Under the pieces are notes generated by a model. The model searched no databases. It had not been told where the DNA came from and saw nothing but the letters and a program-made list of their open reading frames with translations. From the NCBI GenBank assembly GCA_959599615.1, contig CAUGKA010000126.1, positions 1 through 5,964 of the forward strand: DNA of 5,964 bases. The letters are read 5' to 3'. The DNA comes from an uncultured Collinsella sp. (GTDB taxonomy: Bacteria > Actinomycetota > Coriobacteriia > Coriobacteriales > Coriobacteriaceae). Shown piece by piece: positions 1 through 5,879 of the stretch. A program made the position numbers and the translations under genes. Positions within the stretch are counted from its first letter, which is position 1, and every line of letters starts with the position of its first letter.

Positions 1-3000
1 CTCGCCGAAGCGCTGGCCGCCGAACTGGGCCTTGCCGCCCAGAGGCTGCTGGGTAACCAGGCTGTAAGGGCCAGTCGAACGGGCGTGGATCTTGTCGTCG
101 ACCATGTGGCCGAGCTTGAGGATGTAGGACGTACCCACGGTAATGGGCTCGCGGAACTCCTCGCCGGTACGGCCGTCGAACAGACGGGTCTTGCCGCGCT
201 CGTCAAGCTGGGTGACGAACTCGGGGCGCATGTGATCGCCAAAGGCAGCGGTGGCCTTGTTGAGCATGTTCTTGTTGGCACGACGAATGACCTCGGCGAT
301 CTCGTCCTCCTTGGCGCCGTCGAAGACGGGCGTTGCGGTGAAGAACGGACCGGGGACGTACTTGTCGGAGTCGGCCTGCTCGGTATCCCAACCGCAGGCA
401 GCAGCCCAGCCAAGGTGGCACTCGAGCAGCTGGCCGACGTTCATACGCGAAGGAACGCCCAGCGGGTTGAGGATAACGTCGATCGGGGTACCGTCAGCCA
501 TGTAGGGCATGTCCTCGACCGGCAGAACGTTACAGATAACACCCTTGTTGCCGTGGCGGCCGGCGATCTTATCGCCCTGCTGGATCTTACGACGCTGGGC
601 GACGTAGACGCGCACCTGCTCGTTGACGCCGGGGGCCAGGTCGTCGCCGTTCTCGCGGCTAAAGCGGACGACATCGATGACGCGGCCGTAAGCGCCGTGA
701 GGCATCTTAAGGGAGGTATCGCGGACGTCGTGGGCCTTGGCACCGAAGATGGCGCGCAGCAGGCGCTCCTCGGCGGTCAGAGCGCTCTCGCCCTTAGGTG
801 TGACCTTGCCGACCAGGATGTCGCCAGGGCCGACCTCGGCGCCGATGCGGATGATGCCGTCCTCGTCGAGGTTGGCAAGCATGTCCTCGGAGAGGTTCGG
901 GATCTCGCGGGTGATCTCCTCGGGACCGAGCTTGGTGTCGCGGGCGTCGATCTCGTGACGGGTGATGTTGATGGTCGTCAGCAGGTCCTCGGCCACCAGG
1001 CGCTCGGACACGACGATACCGTCCTCGTAGTTAAAGCCTTCCCACGGCATGTATGCCACGGTGAGGTTCTGACCCAGTGCAAGCTCGCCATGATCGGTCG
1101 AAGGACCGTCGGCCAGGGGCTCGCCCTGCTCAACGGTGTCACCGACGCGCACGAGCGGACGGTGGTTGATGCAGGTGGACTGGTTGGAGCGCTGGTACTT
1201 GGCCAGGTGATACTCGTCCATGCCGCCGGCATGCTTGACGATGATCTTGGCGGCGTCGGCAAAGATGACCTCGCCGGCATTCTTGGCCAGGGTGACCTCG
1301 CCGGAGTCCAGAGCGGCGCGACGCTCCATGCCGGTGCCGACATAGGGAGCGGCGGGGTGAACCAGCGGCACGGCCTGACGCTGCATGTTAGCGCCCATCA
1401 GCGTACGCTTGGCGTCGTCGTGCTCAAGGAACGGGATCAGCGTGGCTGCGACGGAGAGCATCTGACGCGGCGAGACGTCCATGTAGTCGACGTCCTCGAC
1501 GGGCACGTCGGCGGGAGCGCCGAAGGAGCCGTCGAAGTCGCGGGTACGGGCGATCACGGTATGCGGACGGACGATCTTGCCCTCGGCATCGGTCGTGATG
1601 AACTCGTTGGTCTTGGGATCGAGCGGCGTGTTGGCCGGCGCGATGACGTGCTTCTCTTCCTCGTCAGCGGTCATCCAGTCGATCTGATCGGTGGCAACGC
1701 CGTTCTCGACACGACGGAACGGGGCCTCGATGAAGCCATACTCGTTGACGCGGGCGTAGAGGGCGAGCGAGCCGATCAGGCCGATGTTGGGGCCTTCGGG
1801 GGTCTCGATCGGGCACATGCGGCTGTAGTGCGAATTGTGAACGTCGCGGACGGCCGTCGGCACGTTGGTGCGGCGGCTGGAGCCGGACTTGTGGCCTGCA
1901 AGACCACCAGGGCCGAGTGCGGACAGACGGCGCTTGTGGGTCAGACCGGTCAGGGGGTTCGCCTGGTCCATGAACTGCGAGAGCTGCGAGGAACCGAAGA
2001 ACTCCTTGATGGAGGCCACGATCGGGCGGATGTTGATGAGCGACTGCGGGGTGATCTCGTCGATGTCCTGGGAGCTCATGCGCTCACGGACGACGCGCTC
2101 CATACGGCTCATGCCGATACGGAACTGGTTGGCGACGAGCTCGCCGACGGTACGGATGCGGCGGTTGCCAAAGTGGTCGATGTCGTCGACCTTGAAGCCC
2201 TGCTCGCCGGCAGCGAGGGACAGCAGGTAGCGCAGCGTCGCGACGATATCCTCGTCGGTGAGCACCGTGACCTCTTCCTCGGTGGTGAGGTTGAGCTTCT
2301 TGTTGACCTTGTAACGACCGACGCGGGCCAGATCGTAGCGCTGCGGGTTAAAGAGCAGGCCCTCGAGCAGGCTGCGGGAAGCGTCCACGGTGGGAGGCTC
2401 GCCTGGGCGCAGGCGACGGTAGATCTCGATGAGGGCGTCCTCGCGGGTGAGGGCGGTGTCGCGCTCCAGGGTGCGCTTGATCACATCGGAGTTGCCGAGC
2501 AGCTCGATGATGTCGTCGTTGGTGACGGCGATGCCAAGGGCGCGCAGGAACATCGTGGCGCTCTGCTTGCGCTTACGGTCGATGGAGACCATGAGCTGGT
2601 CGCGCTTGTCGACCTCAAACTCAAGCCAGGCACCGCGGGACGGGATGATCTGGGCCTTGTAGATCTGCTTGCCCGAATCCATCTCGGAGCTGTAGTACAC
2701 GCCCGGGGAGCGGACGAGCTGCGAGACGACGATACGCTCGGTACCGTTGATGATGAAGGTGCCCTGATCGGTCATCATGGGGAAGTCGCCCATGAAGACG
2801 AGCTGCTCCTTGATCTCGCCGGTCTCCTTGTTGGTGAGACGGACGTCGGTCAGAAGCGGAGCCTGATAGGTCATATCCTTCTCGCGGCACTCCTCGACGG
2901 TGTGCGCGGGGTCGCCGAACTGATGCTCGCCGAAGGTAACCTCGAGAACATGGTTCTGGCTCTGGATGGGGCTGGATTCCTTGAACGCCTCACGAAGGCC

Positions 3001-3123
3001 CTCGTCCTTAAAACGCTCAAAGGATTCCCTTTGAACAGAGATAAGGTTGGGGAGCTCCATGGCCTCCGGGATTTTCCCGAAGCTGACGCGCTTGCGCTCA
3101 GTGGCAGTGTATGCGTAGGTCAC
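1..3123 (-). CDS. rpoB: RNA polymerase beta subunit RpoB (3' end cut off by the window edge)
   Basis: Catalytic beta subunit of DNA-dependent RNA polymerase, which with beta' forms the active centre and binds rifamycins. I read 1041 codons in one frame from a GTG start at 3123. An AAGGAGG ribosome binding site (3133-3139) lies 9 nt upstream of that start. The protein begins [20 protein letters not shown]. Visible family landmarks are [10 protein letters not shown] (134-143), the rifampicin cluster from [11 protein letters not shown] (377-387) to GPGGL (404-408), [12 protein letters not shown] (from 438), NYED with E700/D701 (E. coli E813/D814), and [12 protein letters not shown] with K852 and K860 (E. 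coli K1065/K1073). The window ends after QFGGQRFGE (1033-1041), so roughly the last 110-130 residues are missing. Rifampicin-contact residues (Q, D, H, R and S of the cluster) are the wild-type ones. The oddity is residues 409-424, an enlarged fork loop 2 lacking RERAG. It is separated from rplL by galU and two terminators, and rpoC presumably follows outside the window. Confidence 0.98.
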   Translation of the reverse strand, partial: MTYAYTATERKRVSFGKIPEAMELPNLISVQRESFERFKDEGLREAFKESSPIQSQNHVLEVTFGEHQFGDPAHTVEECREKDMTYQAPLLTDVRLTNKETGEIKEQLVFMGDFPMMTDQGTFIINGTERIVVSQLVRSPGVYYSSEMDSGKQIYKAQIIPSRGAWLEFEVDKRDQLMVSIDRKRKQSATMFLRALGIAVTNDDIIELLGNSDVIKRTLERDTALTREDALIEIYRRLRPGEPPTVDASRSLLEGLLFNPQRYDLARVGRYKVNKKLNLTTEEEVTVLTDEDIVATLRYLLSLAAGEQGFKVDDIDHFGNRRIRTVGELVANQFRIGMSRMERVVRERMSSQDIDEITPQSLINIRPIVASIKEFFGSSQLSQFMDQANPLTGLTHKRRLSALGPGGLAGHKSGSSRRTNVPTAVRDVHNSHYSRMCPIETPEGPNIGLIGSLALYARVNEYGFIEAPFRRVENGVATDQIDWMTADEEEKHVIAPANTPLDPKTNEFITTDAEGKIVRPHTVIARTRDFDGSFGAPADVPVEDVDYMDVSPRQMLSVAATLIPFLEHDDAKRTLMGANMQRQAVPLVHPAAPYVGTGMERRAALDSGEVTLAKNAGEVIFADAAKIIVKHAGGMDEYHLAKYQRSNQSTCINHRPLVRVGDTVEQGEPLADGPSTDHGELALGQNLTVAYMPWEGFNYEDGIVVSERLVAEDLLTTINITRHEIDARDTKLGPEEITREIPNLSEDMLANLDEDGIIRIGAEVGPGDILVGKVTPKGESALTAEERLLRAIFGAKAHDVRDTSLKMPHGAYGRVIDVVRFSRENGDDLAPGVNEQVRVYVAQRRKIQQGDKIAGRHGNKGVICNVLPVEDMPYMADGTPIDVILNPLGVPSRMNVGQLLECHLGWAAACGWDTEQADSDKYVPGPFFTATPVFDGAKEDEIAEVIRRANKNMLNKATAAFGDHMRPEFVTQLDERGKTRLFDGRTGEEFREPITVGTSYILKLGHMVDDKIHARSTGPYSLVTQQPLGGKAQFGGQRFGE

Positions 3124-3132
3124 CAGGTTTTT

Positions 3133-3139
3133 CCTCCTT
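3133..3139 (-). promoter_or_regulatory. Ribosome binding site of rpoB
   Basis: AAGGAGG on the minus strand, 9 nt before the GTG at 3123. This decides the start. The first ATG in frame is 22 codons in and would remove the conserved [12 protein letters not shown]-terminus. Confidence 0.85.
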
Positions 3140-3159
3140 CACGGAAATGCTCGGTGGGT

Positions 3160-3180
3160 TGGCGAGGCATAGCTTCGCCA
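3160..3180 (-). other. Hairpin in the rpoB 5' untranslated region
   Basis: TGGCGA and TCGCCA form a perfect 6-bp stem around 9 nt. Two further G-C pairs are possible inside, across an A/C mismatch. It lies about 20 nt upstream of the rpoB ribosome binding site. There is no U-tract after it, so it is not a terminator. It could be a 5' stability or translation-control element, but that is only inference. Confidence 0.4.
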
Positions 3181-3196
3181 GTTATCGCAACCTAAT

Positions 3197-3224
3197 AGTT
3201 TATCAGGTACCGACCGTTGAGCAA
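3197..3224 (-). promoter_or_regulatory. Candidate rpoB promoter
   Basis: TTGCTC (3219-3224) and TAAACT (3197-3202) on the minus strand, separated by 16 bp. The predicted start is near 3190, about 67 nt before the GTG. Each hexamer matches the sigma-70-type consensus at only four of six positions. A promoter is required somewhere in this gap because galU ends in a terminator. This is the best pair I found, not a demonstrated one. Confidence 0.35.
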
Positions 3225-3301
3225 GAAAAGCCTTGACGCGATTGAGTTTTTGGAGTAGCAAAGTTTTTCAGCAGAAAACACGCAGGTAGATTAGTGCGTA
3301 T

Positions 3302-3333
3302 CGAACACCTGTTCATATATTTTCTGTGAACAG
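3302..3333. promoter_or_regulatory. Nested inverted repeats upstream of rpoB, including an SOS-box-like site
   Basis: Positions 3303-3314 form the perfect inverted repeat GAACA-CC-TGTTC. Read on the minus strand with its flanks this is TGAACAGGTGTTCG. That matches the Gram-positive LexA consensus CGAACRNRYGTTYG at all but the first base. A second perfect repeat, CTGTTCA (3309-3315) / TGAACAG (3327-3333), shares the middle half-site and encloses an AT-rich 11-nt spacer. It lies between the galU terminator and the candidate rpoB promoter, about 180 nt before the rpoB start. It could be an operator for LexA or another dimeric regulator. Confidence 0.4.
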
Positions 3334-3356
3334 AGAGCAGCTAATCGCAGCTCTTA

Positions 3357-3390
3357 TAAAAAACGGGCGCGAACCGAAGTCCACGCCCGT
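3357..3390 (-). terminator. Intrinsic terminator after galU
   Basis: The minus-strand RNA forms a 12-bp stem (3390-3379 with 3374-3363, two G-U pairs) capped by a C(UUCG)G tetraloop. A UUUUU tract (3362-3358) follows. It lies 20 nt beyond the galU stop. No U-tract follows in the plus direction, so it acts on the minus strand. It separates galU from rpoB transcription. Confidence 0.88.
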
Positions 3391-3410
3391 AAATGTCGAT
3401 GCCCGAAGGC

Positions 3411-4319
3411 TTACTTGCGCATCAATCCGCCGCGCTCGTCGATGGCGTCCCAGAAGGCATCGGCAAAGCGGGGGTCGCTTGCAGCCATGAGGGCGTTGGT
3501 GGCCATCCAGCCAGAGGGAGTGCCGGTGTCGTAGCCCGACAGCGGGTCGATGACGACTGCATACATGGCCTCGCGGTCGAGCGAACGGGCCATGGCGTCG
3601 GTCAGCTGGATCTCGCCGCCCTTGCCGGCCTGCTGATCTGCCAGCAGGTCCATGACCAGCGGGCTCAGCAGGTAGCGACCGACGATGTACAGGTTGGACG
3701 GAGCAGCCTCGGGAGCGGGCTTCTCAACCAGACCGCCGATGCGCCAGACAGCACCGGGCTCGGCATCGGCAACGTCCTCGGCGCCCTCGAGCGAACCGAC
3801 GCGCTCGCCGGCGATAACGCCGTAGCGGCTGACTTCCTCGGGCGAGCAAGCAGCGACGGCGATAACCGAAGCGCCACCGTGCTCCTTAGAAACGGCGAGC
3901 ATCTTGTCGCAGATGTCGCGGTTAGGCACAACGTAGTCGCCCAGAAGAACCAGGAAGTTCTCCCCTGCCACGGCGTCGGCAGCAGAGCGGATAGCATGGC
4001 CGAGGCCCTTGGGCTCGTACTGATAACGGAAGTCGACCGGCATACCGCCAGCGTGGGCGACGGCATCGGCATAGGCGTTCTTGCCGCGCTCGCGCAGCAG
4101 GTTCTCGAGCGAGCGATCGGGCTGGAAGTAGCTCAGCAGCTCAGGCTTACCGGGAGAGGTAACGATGATGGCGTCGTCGACCTCCTCGGGGTCGAGTGCC
4201 TCCTCAACGACATACTGAATGACCGGCTTGTCGAGCACCGGCAACATCTCTTTGGGCGTGCACTTAGTGCCAGGCAGAAAACGCGTGCCAAGACCGGCGG
4301 CGGGGATGATTGCCTTCAT
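3411..4319 (-). CDS. galU: UTP-glucose-1-phosphate uridylyltransferase (GalU family)
   Basis: Cytoplasmic nucleotidyltransferase that makes UDP-glucose from UTP and glucose-1-phosphate, feeding cell-envelope polysaccharides and the galactose pathway. From ATG at 4319 the protein has 302 residues, normal for the family. Visible motifs are AAGLGTRFLPGTK (7-19) followed by PKEMLP (22-27), PKGLGHAI (103-110), LLGDYVV (around 125-131), GLVEKP (196-201), SNLYIVGRY (208-216), GEIQLTDA (235-242) and GYDTGTP (262-268). An in-frame TTG at 4328 would add MNN, but it lies only 3 nt from the AAAGGA ribosome binding site (4332-4337). The ATG, 12 nt away, gives the usual short N-terminus before KAIIPAAG. 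Terminators on both sides make it a single-gene unit between rplL and rpoB, an unusual position. One residue to note is Tyr129, directly after the motif aspartate. Confidence 0.93.
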   Translation of the reverse strand: MKAIIPAAGLGTRFLPGTKCTPKEMLPVLDKPVIQYVVEEALDPEEVDDAIIVTSPGKPELLSYFQPDRSLENLLRERGKNAYADAVAHAGGMPVDFRYQYEPKGLGHAIRSAADAVAGENFLVLLGDYVVPNRDICDKMLAVSKEHGGASVIAVAACSPEEVSRYGVIAGERVGSLEGAEDVADAEPGAVWRIGGLVEKPAPEAAPSNLYIVGRYLLSPLVMDLLADQQAGKGGEIQLTDAMARSLDREAMYAVVIDPLSGYDTGTPSGWMATNALMAASDPRFADAFWDAIDERGGLMRK

Positions 4320-4331
4320 GTTATTCAAGGA

Positions 4332-4338
4332 TCCTTTC
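4332..4338 (-). promoter_or_regulatory. Ribosome binding site of galU
   Basis: GAAAGGA on the minus strand, 12 nt before the ATG at 4319 and 3 nt before the alternative TTG at 4328. The same heptamer serves rplL. The spacing to ATG is long and to TTG is short, so the start is not fully settled. Confidence 0.55.
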
Positions 4339-4341
4339 GCA

Positions 4342-4372
4342 GGCGCAGAATGCGCCCTATGCGTGCGGCACG
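4342..4372 (-). other. Two inverted repeats in the galU leader
   Basis: GGCGCA-TTC-TGCGCC (4342-4356) is a perfect 6-bp hairpin ending 3 nt upstream of the galU ribosome binding site. Just before it, CGTGC-C-GCACG (4362-4372) is a second perfect inverted repeat. Neither is followed by a U-tract. A very similar hairpin, GGCGC-ATTC-GCGCC, occurs in the rplJ-rplL spacer. Confidence 0.45.
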
Positions 4373-4392
4373 GCGGCCGCAGACCAAATTGC

Positions 4393-4406
4393 GATACCGA
4401 GGTATC
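4393..4406. promoter_or_regulatory. Palindrome upstream of galU, possible operator
   Basis: GATACC-GA-GGTATC is a perfect 6-2-6 palindrome about 75 nt upstream of the galU ATG. It overlaps the possible -10 hexamer TAAGAT (4404-4409). Its size and symmetry suit a dimeric repressor. I do not recognise the regulator. Confidence 0.35.
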
Positions 4407-4417
4407 TTACCGCCGAA

Positions 4418-4461
4418 GACATACGTCGCCGTAAGGCAAACGCAATTCTTCAGCAGGTCAA
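4418..4461 (-). promoter_or_regulatory. Candidate galU promoter region (weak hexamers)
   Basis: The rplL terminator implies a galU promoter in 4339-4566. The best -35 is TTGACC (4456-4461), but nothing good sits 17 bp downstream. TTGCGT (4440-4445) with TATGTC (4418-4423) at 16 bp is the most consistent pair. TTACGG with TAAGAT at 19 bp is another. The rest of this spacer, about 4462-4566, holds nothing I can name. Confidence 0.25.
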
Positions 4462-4566
4462 CGCAAATTATTGCTCGAATGGTGCAATTTTACGCCCCAG
4501 CGGTAACGGGATTGGCACGGCGAAGACAGCGATGTTCTGCATGCCAAGCAATGGGAATGAGGGGCC

Positions 4567-4605
4567 AAAACAAAAAAGACGGGGCTCGCATAGCGAGTCC
4601 CGTCT
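4567..4605 (-). terminator. Intrinsic terminator after rplL
   Basis: The minus-strand RNA has a 7-bp stem AGACGGG/CCCGTCT (4605-4599 with 4583-4577). A single A/C mismatch and a 5-bp CTCGC/GCGAG inner stem with a 3-nt loop follow. After the hairpin comes TTTTTGTTTT (4576-4567). It begins 27 nt past the rplL stop. It should end most rplJ-rplL transcripts before galU. Confidence 0.9.
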
Positions 4606-4632
4606 GCAAAGAAATCTGGCGAGAAAGCCTGA

Positions 4633-5010
4633 TTACTTGAGGGTGACAGCAGCGCCAGCAGCCTCGAGCTTCTCCTTGGCAGCCTCGGCGTCCTCCTTCT
4701 TGGCACCCTCGAGAACAGCCTTGGGAGCGCCCTCGACGACCTCCTTGGCCTCCTTCAGGCCAAGGTTGGTGAGCTCACGAACGGCCTTGATGACCTGGAT
4801 CTTGTTGTCGCCGAAGCCCTCGAGCACGACGTCAAACTCGGTCTTCTCCTCGGCCTCAGCAGCGCCAGCAGCGGGAGCGGCGACAACAGCGGCAGGAGCA
4901 GCGGCGGAAACGCCGAAGGTGTCCTCGATAGCCTTGACGAGCTCGGAAGCCTCGAGAAGGGTCATTTCCTTAAGAGCATCGATGATCTCATCGGTGGTAA
5001 GCTTAGCCAT
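4633..5010 (-). CDS. rplL: Large ribosomal subunit protein bL12 (L7/L12)
   Basis: Multi-copy stalk protein of the 50S subunit; dimers bind L10 and recruit and stimulate translation GTPases. It has 125 residues from ATG at 5010, the usual length. The N-terminal dimerisation/L10-binding helices (about 1-33, [20 protein letters not shown]) lead into an Ala/Pro/Val hinge (about 35-55, [18 protein letters not shown]). The globular C-terminal domain (about 56-125) includes the factor-binding segment [20 protein letters not shown] and ends AAGAAVTLK. The start is fixed by the conserved MAKLT and by GAAAGGA (5018-5024), with 7 nt between GGA and ATG. A longer frame to 5043 would add 11 unconserved residues and is rejected. 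It lies 102 nt after rplJ, presumably on the same transcript, and is followed by its own terminator. Confidence 0.98.
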   Translation of the reverse strand: MAKLTTDEIIDALKEMTLLEASELVKAIEDTFGVSAAAPAAVVAAPAAGAAEAEEKTEFDVVLEGFGDNKIQVIKAVRELTNLGLKEAKEVVEGAPKAVLEGAKKEDAEAAKEKLEAAGAAVTLK

Positions 5011-5017
5011 TTCTAAG

Positions 5018-5024
5018 TCCTTTC
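5018..5024 (-). promoter_or_regulatory. Ribosome binding site of rplL
   Basis: GAAAGGA on the minus strand, with 7 nt between GGA and the ATG at 5010. This supports the 125-residue start over the longer frame. Confidence 0.75.
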
Positions 5025-5028
5025 GGTT

Positions 5029-5097
5029 TCCGTGCGGATGCACGGAGATCAGTTAAAACACGGCGCGAATGCGCCAGGGGTGCGGCGTTGCCGCCGC
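5029..5097 (-). other. Three consecutive hairpins in the rplJ-rplL spacer
   Basis: In the 102-nt spacer the minus-strand RNA can form three perfect hairpins in a row. They are GCGGCG-GCAA-CGCCGC (5097-5082, a GNRA loop), GGCGC-ATTC-GCGCC (5075-5062) and TCCGTGC-ATCC-GCACGGA (5046-5029, 7 bp). The last ends about 5 nt before the rplL ribosome binding site. The middle one is followed by GTGTTTT, which could make a weak terminator or pause site. The array may set the L10 to L12 ratio through RNA processing, stability or initiation. That role is inference. Confidence 0.6.
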
Positions 5098-5112
5098 GGG
5101 TGAAAACAGCAA

Positions 5113-5634
5113 CTAGGCTGCCTTCTGCTCGGAGACCTGCTGGATCGAACGAGCGAGACCAGAGGAAACGCCGTTGACGCAGACAGCGATGTCGCGAGCG
5201 AAACCGGAGATGAGACCGGCGATCTGGCCGAGAAGCTGATCCTTGGTGGGCAGCTCGGCGATAGCCTTAACATCATCAGCGGAAACGGCCTTGCCGTCGG
5301 AGATACCGCCCTTGATCTCAAGGACGCCCTTGGACTTAGCAGAGAAGTCCTTAAGGGCCTTAGCGGCCTCGACCGGCTCGGTCTCGTAGAACACATAAGC
5401 GACGGGGCCGGCGAGGATCTCGTCGAGCTCGGGCTGCTCCTGGTTCTTGAGAGCGATCTTGACCAGGTTGTTCTTGTAGACCTTCATCTCGGCGCCGCAC
5501 TCGCGAAGCTGATGACGCAGCTCCTGAGCCTGCTTAACCGTCAGACCGTTGTAGTTGACGACGAACAGACCGGCGTTCTCGGCGATACGGGACTCGATCT
5601 CTGCAACCTTGTCGATTTTGTACTGCTGGGGCAT
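5113..5634 (-). CDS. rplJ: Large ribosomal subunit protein uL10
   Basis: Stalk base protein of the 50S subunit. It binds 23S rRNA through its N-terminal domain and carries L7/L12 dimers on its C-terminal helix. In many bacteria it also binds its own mRNA leader. It has 173 residues from ATG at 5634 to TAG at 5113, typical for the family. Recognisable segments are the N-terminal KIDKVAEIESRIAENAGLFVVNYNGLTV (about 6-33), the RNA-binding region with LRHQLRECGAEMKVYKNNLVKIAL (about 39-62), LAGPVAYVF and the C-terminal LPTKDQLLGQIAGLISG. The C-terminal helix ends VSEQKAA. A strong ribosome binding site, GAGGAGGTG, fixes the start. It is preceded by an L10-type leader with an attenuator and followed by rplL after the hairpin spacer. 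Confidence 0.97.
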   Translation of the reverse strand: MPQQYKIDKVAEIESRIAENAGLFVVNYNGLTVKQAQELRHQLRECGAEMKVYKNNLVKIALKNQEQPELDEILAGPVAYVFYETEPVEAAKALKDFSAKSKGVLEIKGGISDGKAVSADDVKAIAELPTKDQLLGQIAGLISGFARDIAVCVNGVSSGLARSIQQVSEQKAA

Positions 5635-5640
5635 GAATTA

Positions 5641-5649
5641 CACCTCCTC
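5641..5649 (-). promoter_or_regulatory. Strong ribosome binding site of rplJ
   Basis: GAGGAGGTG on the minus strand, with GGAGG 8 nt from the ATG at 5634. It is close to a perfect anti-Shine-Dalgarno match, suiting a highly expressed gene. Confidence 0.85.
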
Positions 5650-5663
5650 GAATTCTTTCCGGG

Positions 5664-5685
5664 CACGGTCCGCCACAAGGACGTG
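5664..5685 (-). other. Hairpin between the attenuator and the rplJ ribosome binding site
   Basis: CACG-TCC (5685-5679) can pair with GGAC-CGTG (5671-5664), a 4+3 bp stem with one bulged base and a 7-nt loop. It has no U-tract. It competes in space with possible re-pairing of the downstream GCCCCCGTC copy (5685-5693). Confidence 0.35.
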
Positions 5686-5699
5686 ACGGGGGCATGTCC

Positions 5700-5736
5700 A
5701 AAAAGAAAGCCCCCGCGCTGCATGAGCGACGGGGGC
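5700..5736 (-). terminator. Intrinsic terminator (attenuator) in the rplJ leader
   Basis: GCCCCCG-T-CGCT (5736-5725) pairs with AGCG-CGGGGGC (5719-5709). This gives 11 bp with one bulged U and a 5-nt loop. TTTCTTTTT (5708-5700) follows. It lies inside the leader, about 110 nt after the predicted transcription start and 66 nt before the rplJ ATG, which is the arrangement of transcription attenuation. It could instead end a short upstream RNA, but the strong promoter upstream favours attenuation. Confidence 0.85.
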
Positions 5737-5759
5737 GAGAAGACATATCTACTCGACCA

Positions 5760-5829
5760 CCTCGGCTGGCGGGATATCCCATTAAGCTCGCGGGCGATGC
5801 CCGTTTGCGCCGGCTGTCTCTGGCAGCGG
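5760..5829 (-). ncRNA. Ribosomal protein L10 leader RNA
   Basis: The minus-strand leader opens with CCGCTGCCAGAGACAGCCGG (5829-5810), then a CGGGC-ATC-GCCCG hairpin (5803-5791). AGCTTAAT and the palindrome GGGATATCCC (5780-5771) follow, and it closes with CCAGCCGAGG (5769-5760). The AGAGACAGCCGG and GCCGAGG segments, placed just upstream of rplJ, are what I recognise from L10 leader RNAs of Gram-positive bacteria. There, excess L10 (with L12) binds and represses the rplJL transcript. The following terminator suggests that here binding controls readthrough. Recognition is from memory; a covariance search would settle it. Confidence 0.75.
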
Positions 5830-5850
5830 ATTCGTGCGTGAACCGAAAGT

Positions 5851-5879
5851 ATTATGGCGGGGACCCCGGCGTCGGTCAA
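5851..5879 (-). promoter_or_regulatory. rplJ-rplL promoter
   Basis: TTGACC (5874-5879) and CATAAT (5851-5856) on the minus strand with exactly 17 bp between them. Each hexamer matches the sigma-70-type consensus at five of six positions. Predicted start is near 5844, giving a leader of about 210 nt. The presence of a full promoter suggests rplJL is transcribed apart from any rplKA genes upstream. The sequence from 5880 to 5964 shows no gene or other feature I can support. Confidence 0.75.

Noticed and set aside
203..421. Short minus-strand frames inside rpoB and other small overlapping frames
   Set aside because: They overlap conserved rpoB codons in other frames, are Arg/Ser-rich, and lack ribosome binding sites.
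1852..1899. Sequencing error or frameshift pair as the cause of the odd RpoB segment
   Set aside because: The net length change is a multiple of three, both flanks are in the same frame, codon use is normal, and neither alternative frame restores RERAG. Read-level confirmation would still be useful.
85..3195. Plus-strand open frame of over 1000 codons opposite rpoB
   Set aside because: It is in codon register with rpoB, so its stops would need TTA, CTA or TCA codons in rpoB, which this GC-rich gene never uses in the window. The protein is a low-complexity Val/Asp/Gly/Leu-rich shadow with no recognisable domain.
3393..4640. Plus-strand open frame of 415 codons opposite galU
   Set aside because: Again in register with galU and explained by absence of TTA/CTA/TCA codons. 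It also runs through both spacers without a ribosome binding site or family motif.
4633..5043. Longer rplL start adding 11 residues
   Set aside because: The extra residues [11 protein letters not shown] cover the ribosome binding site and a spacer hairpin. The conserved L7/L12 start MAKLT at 5010 has a well-placed site.
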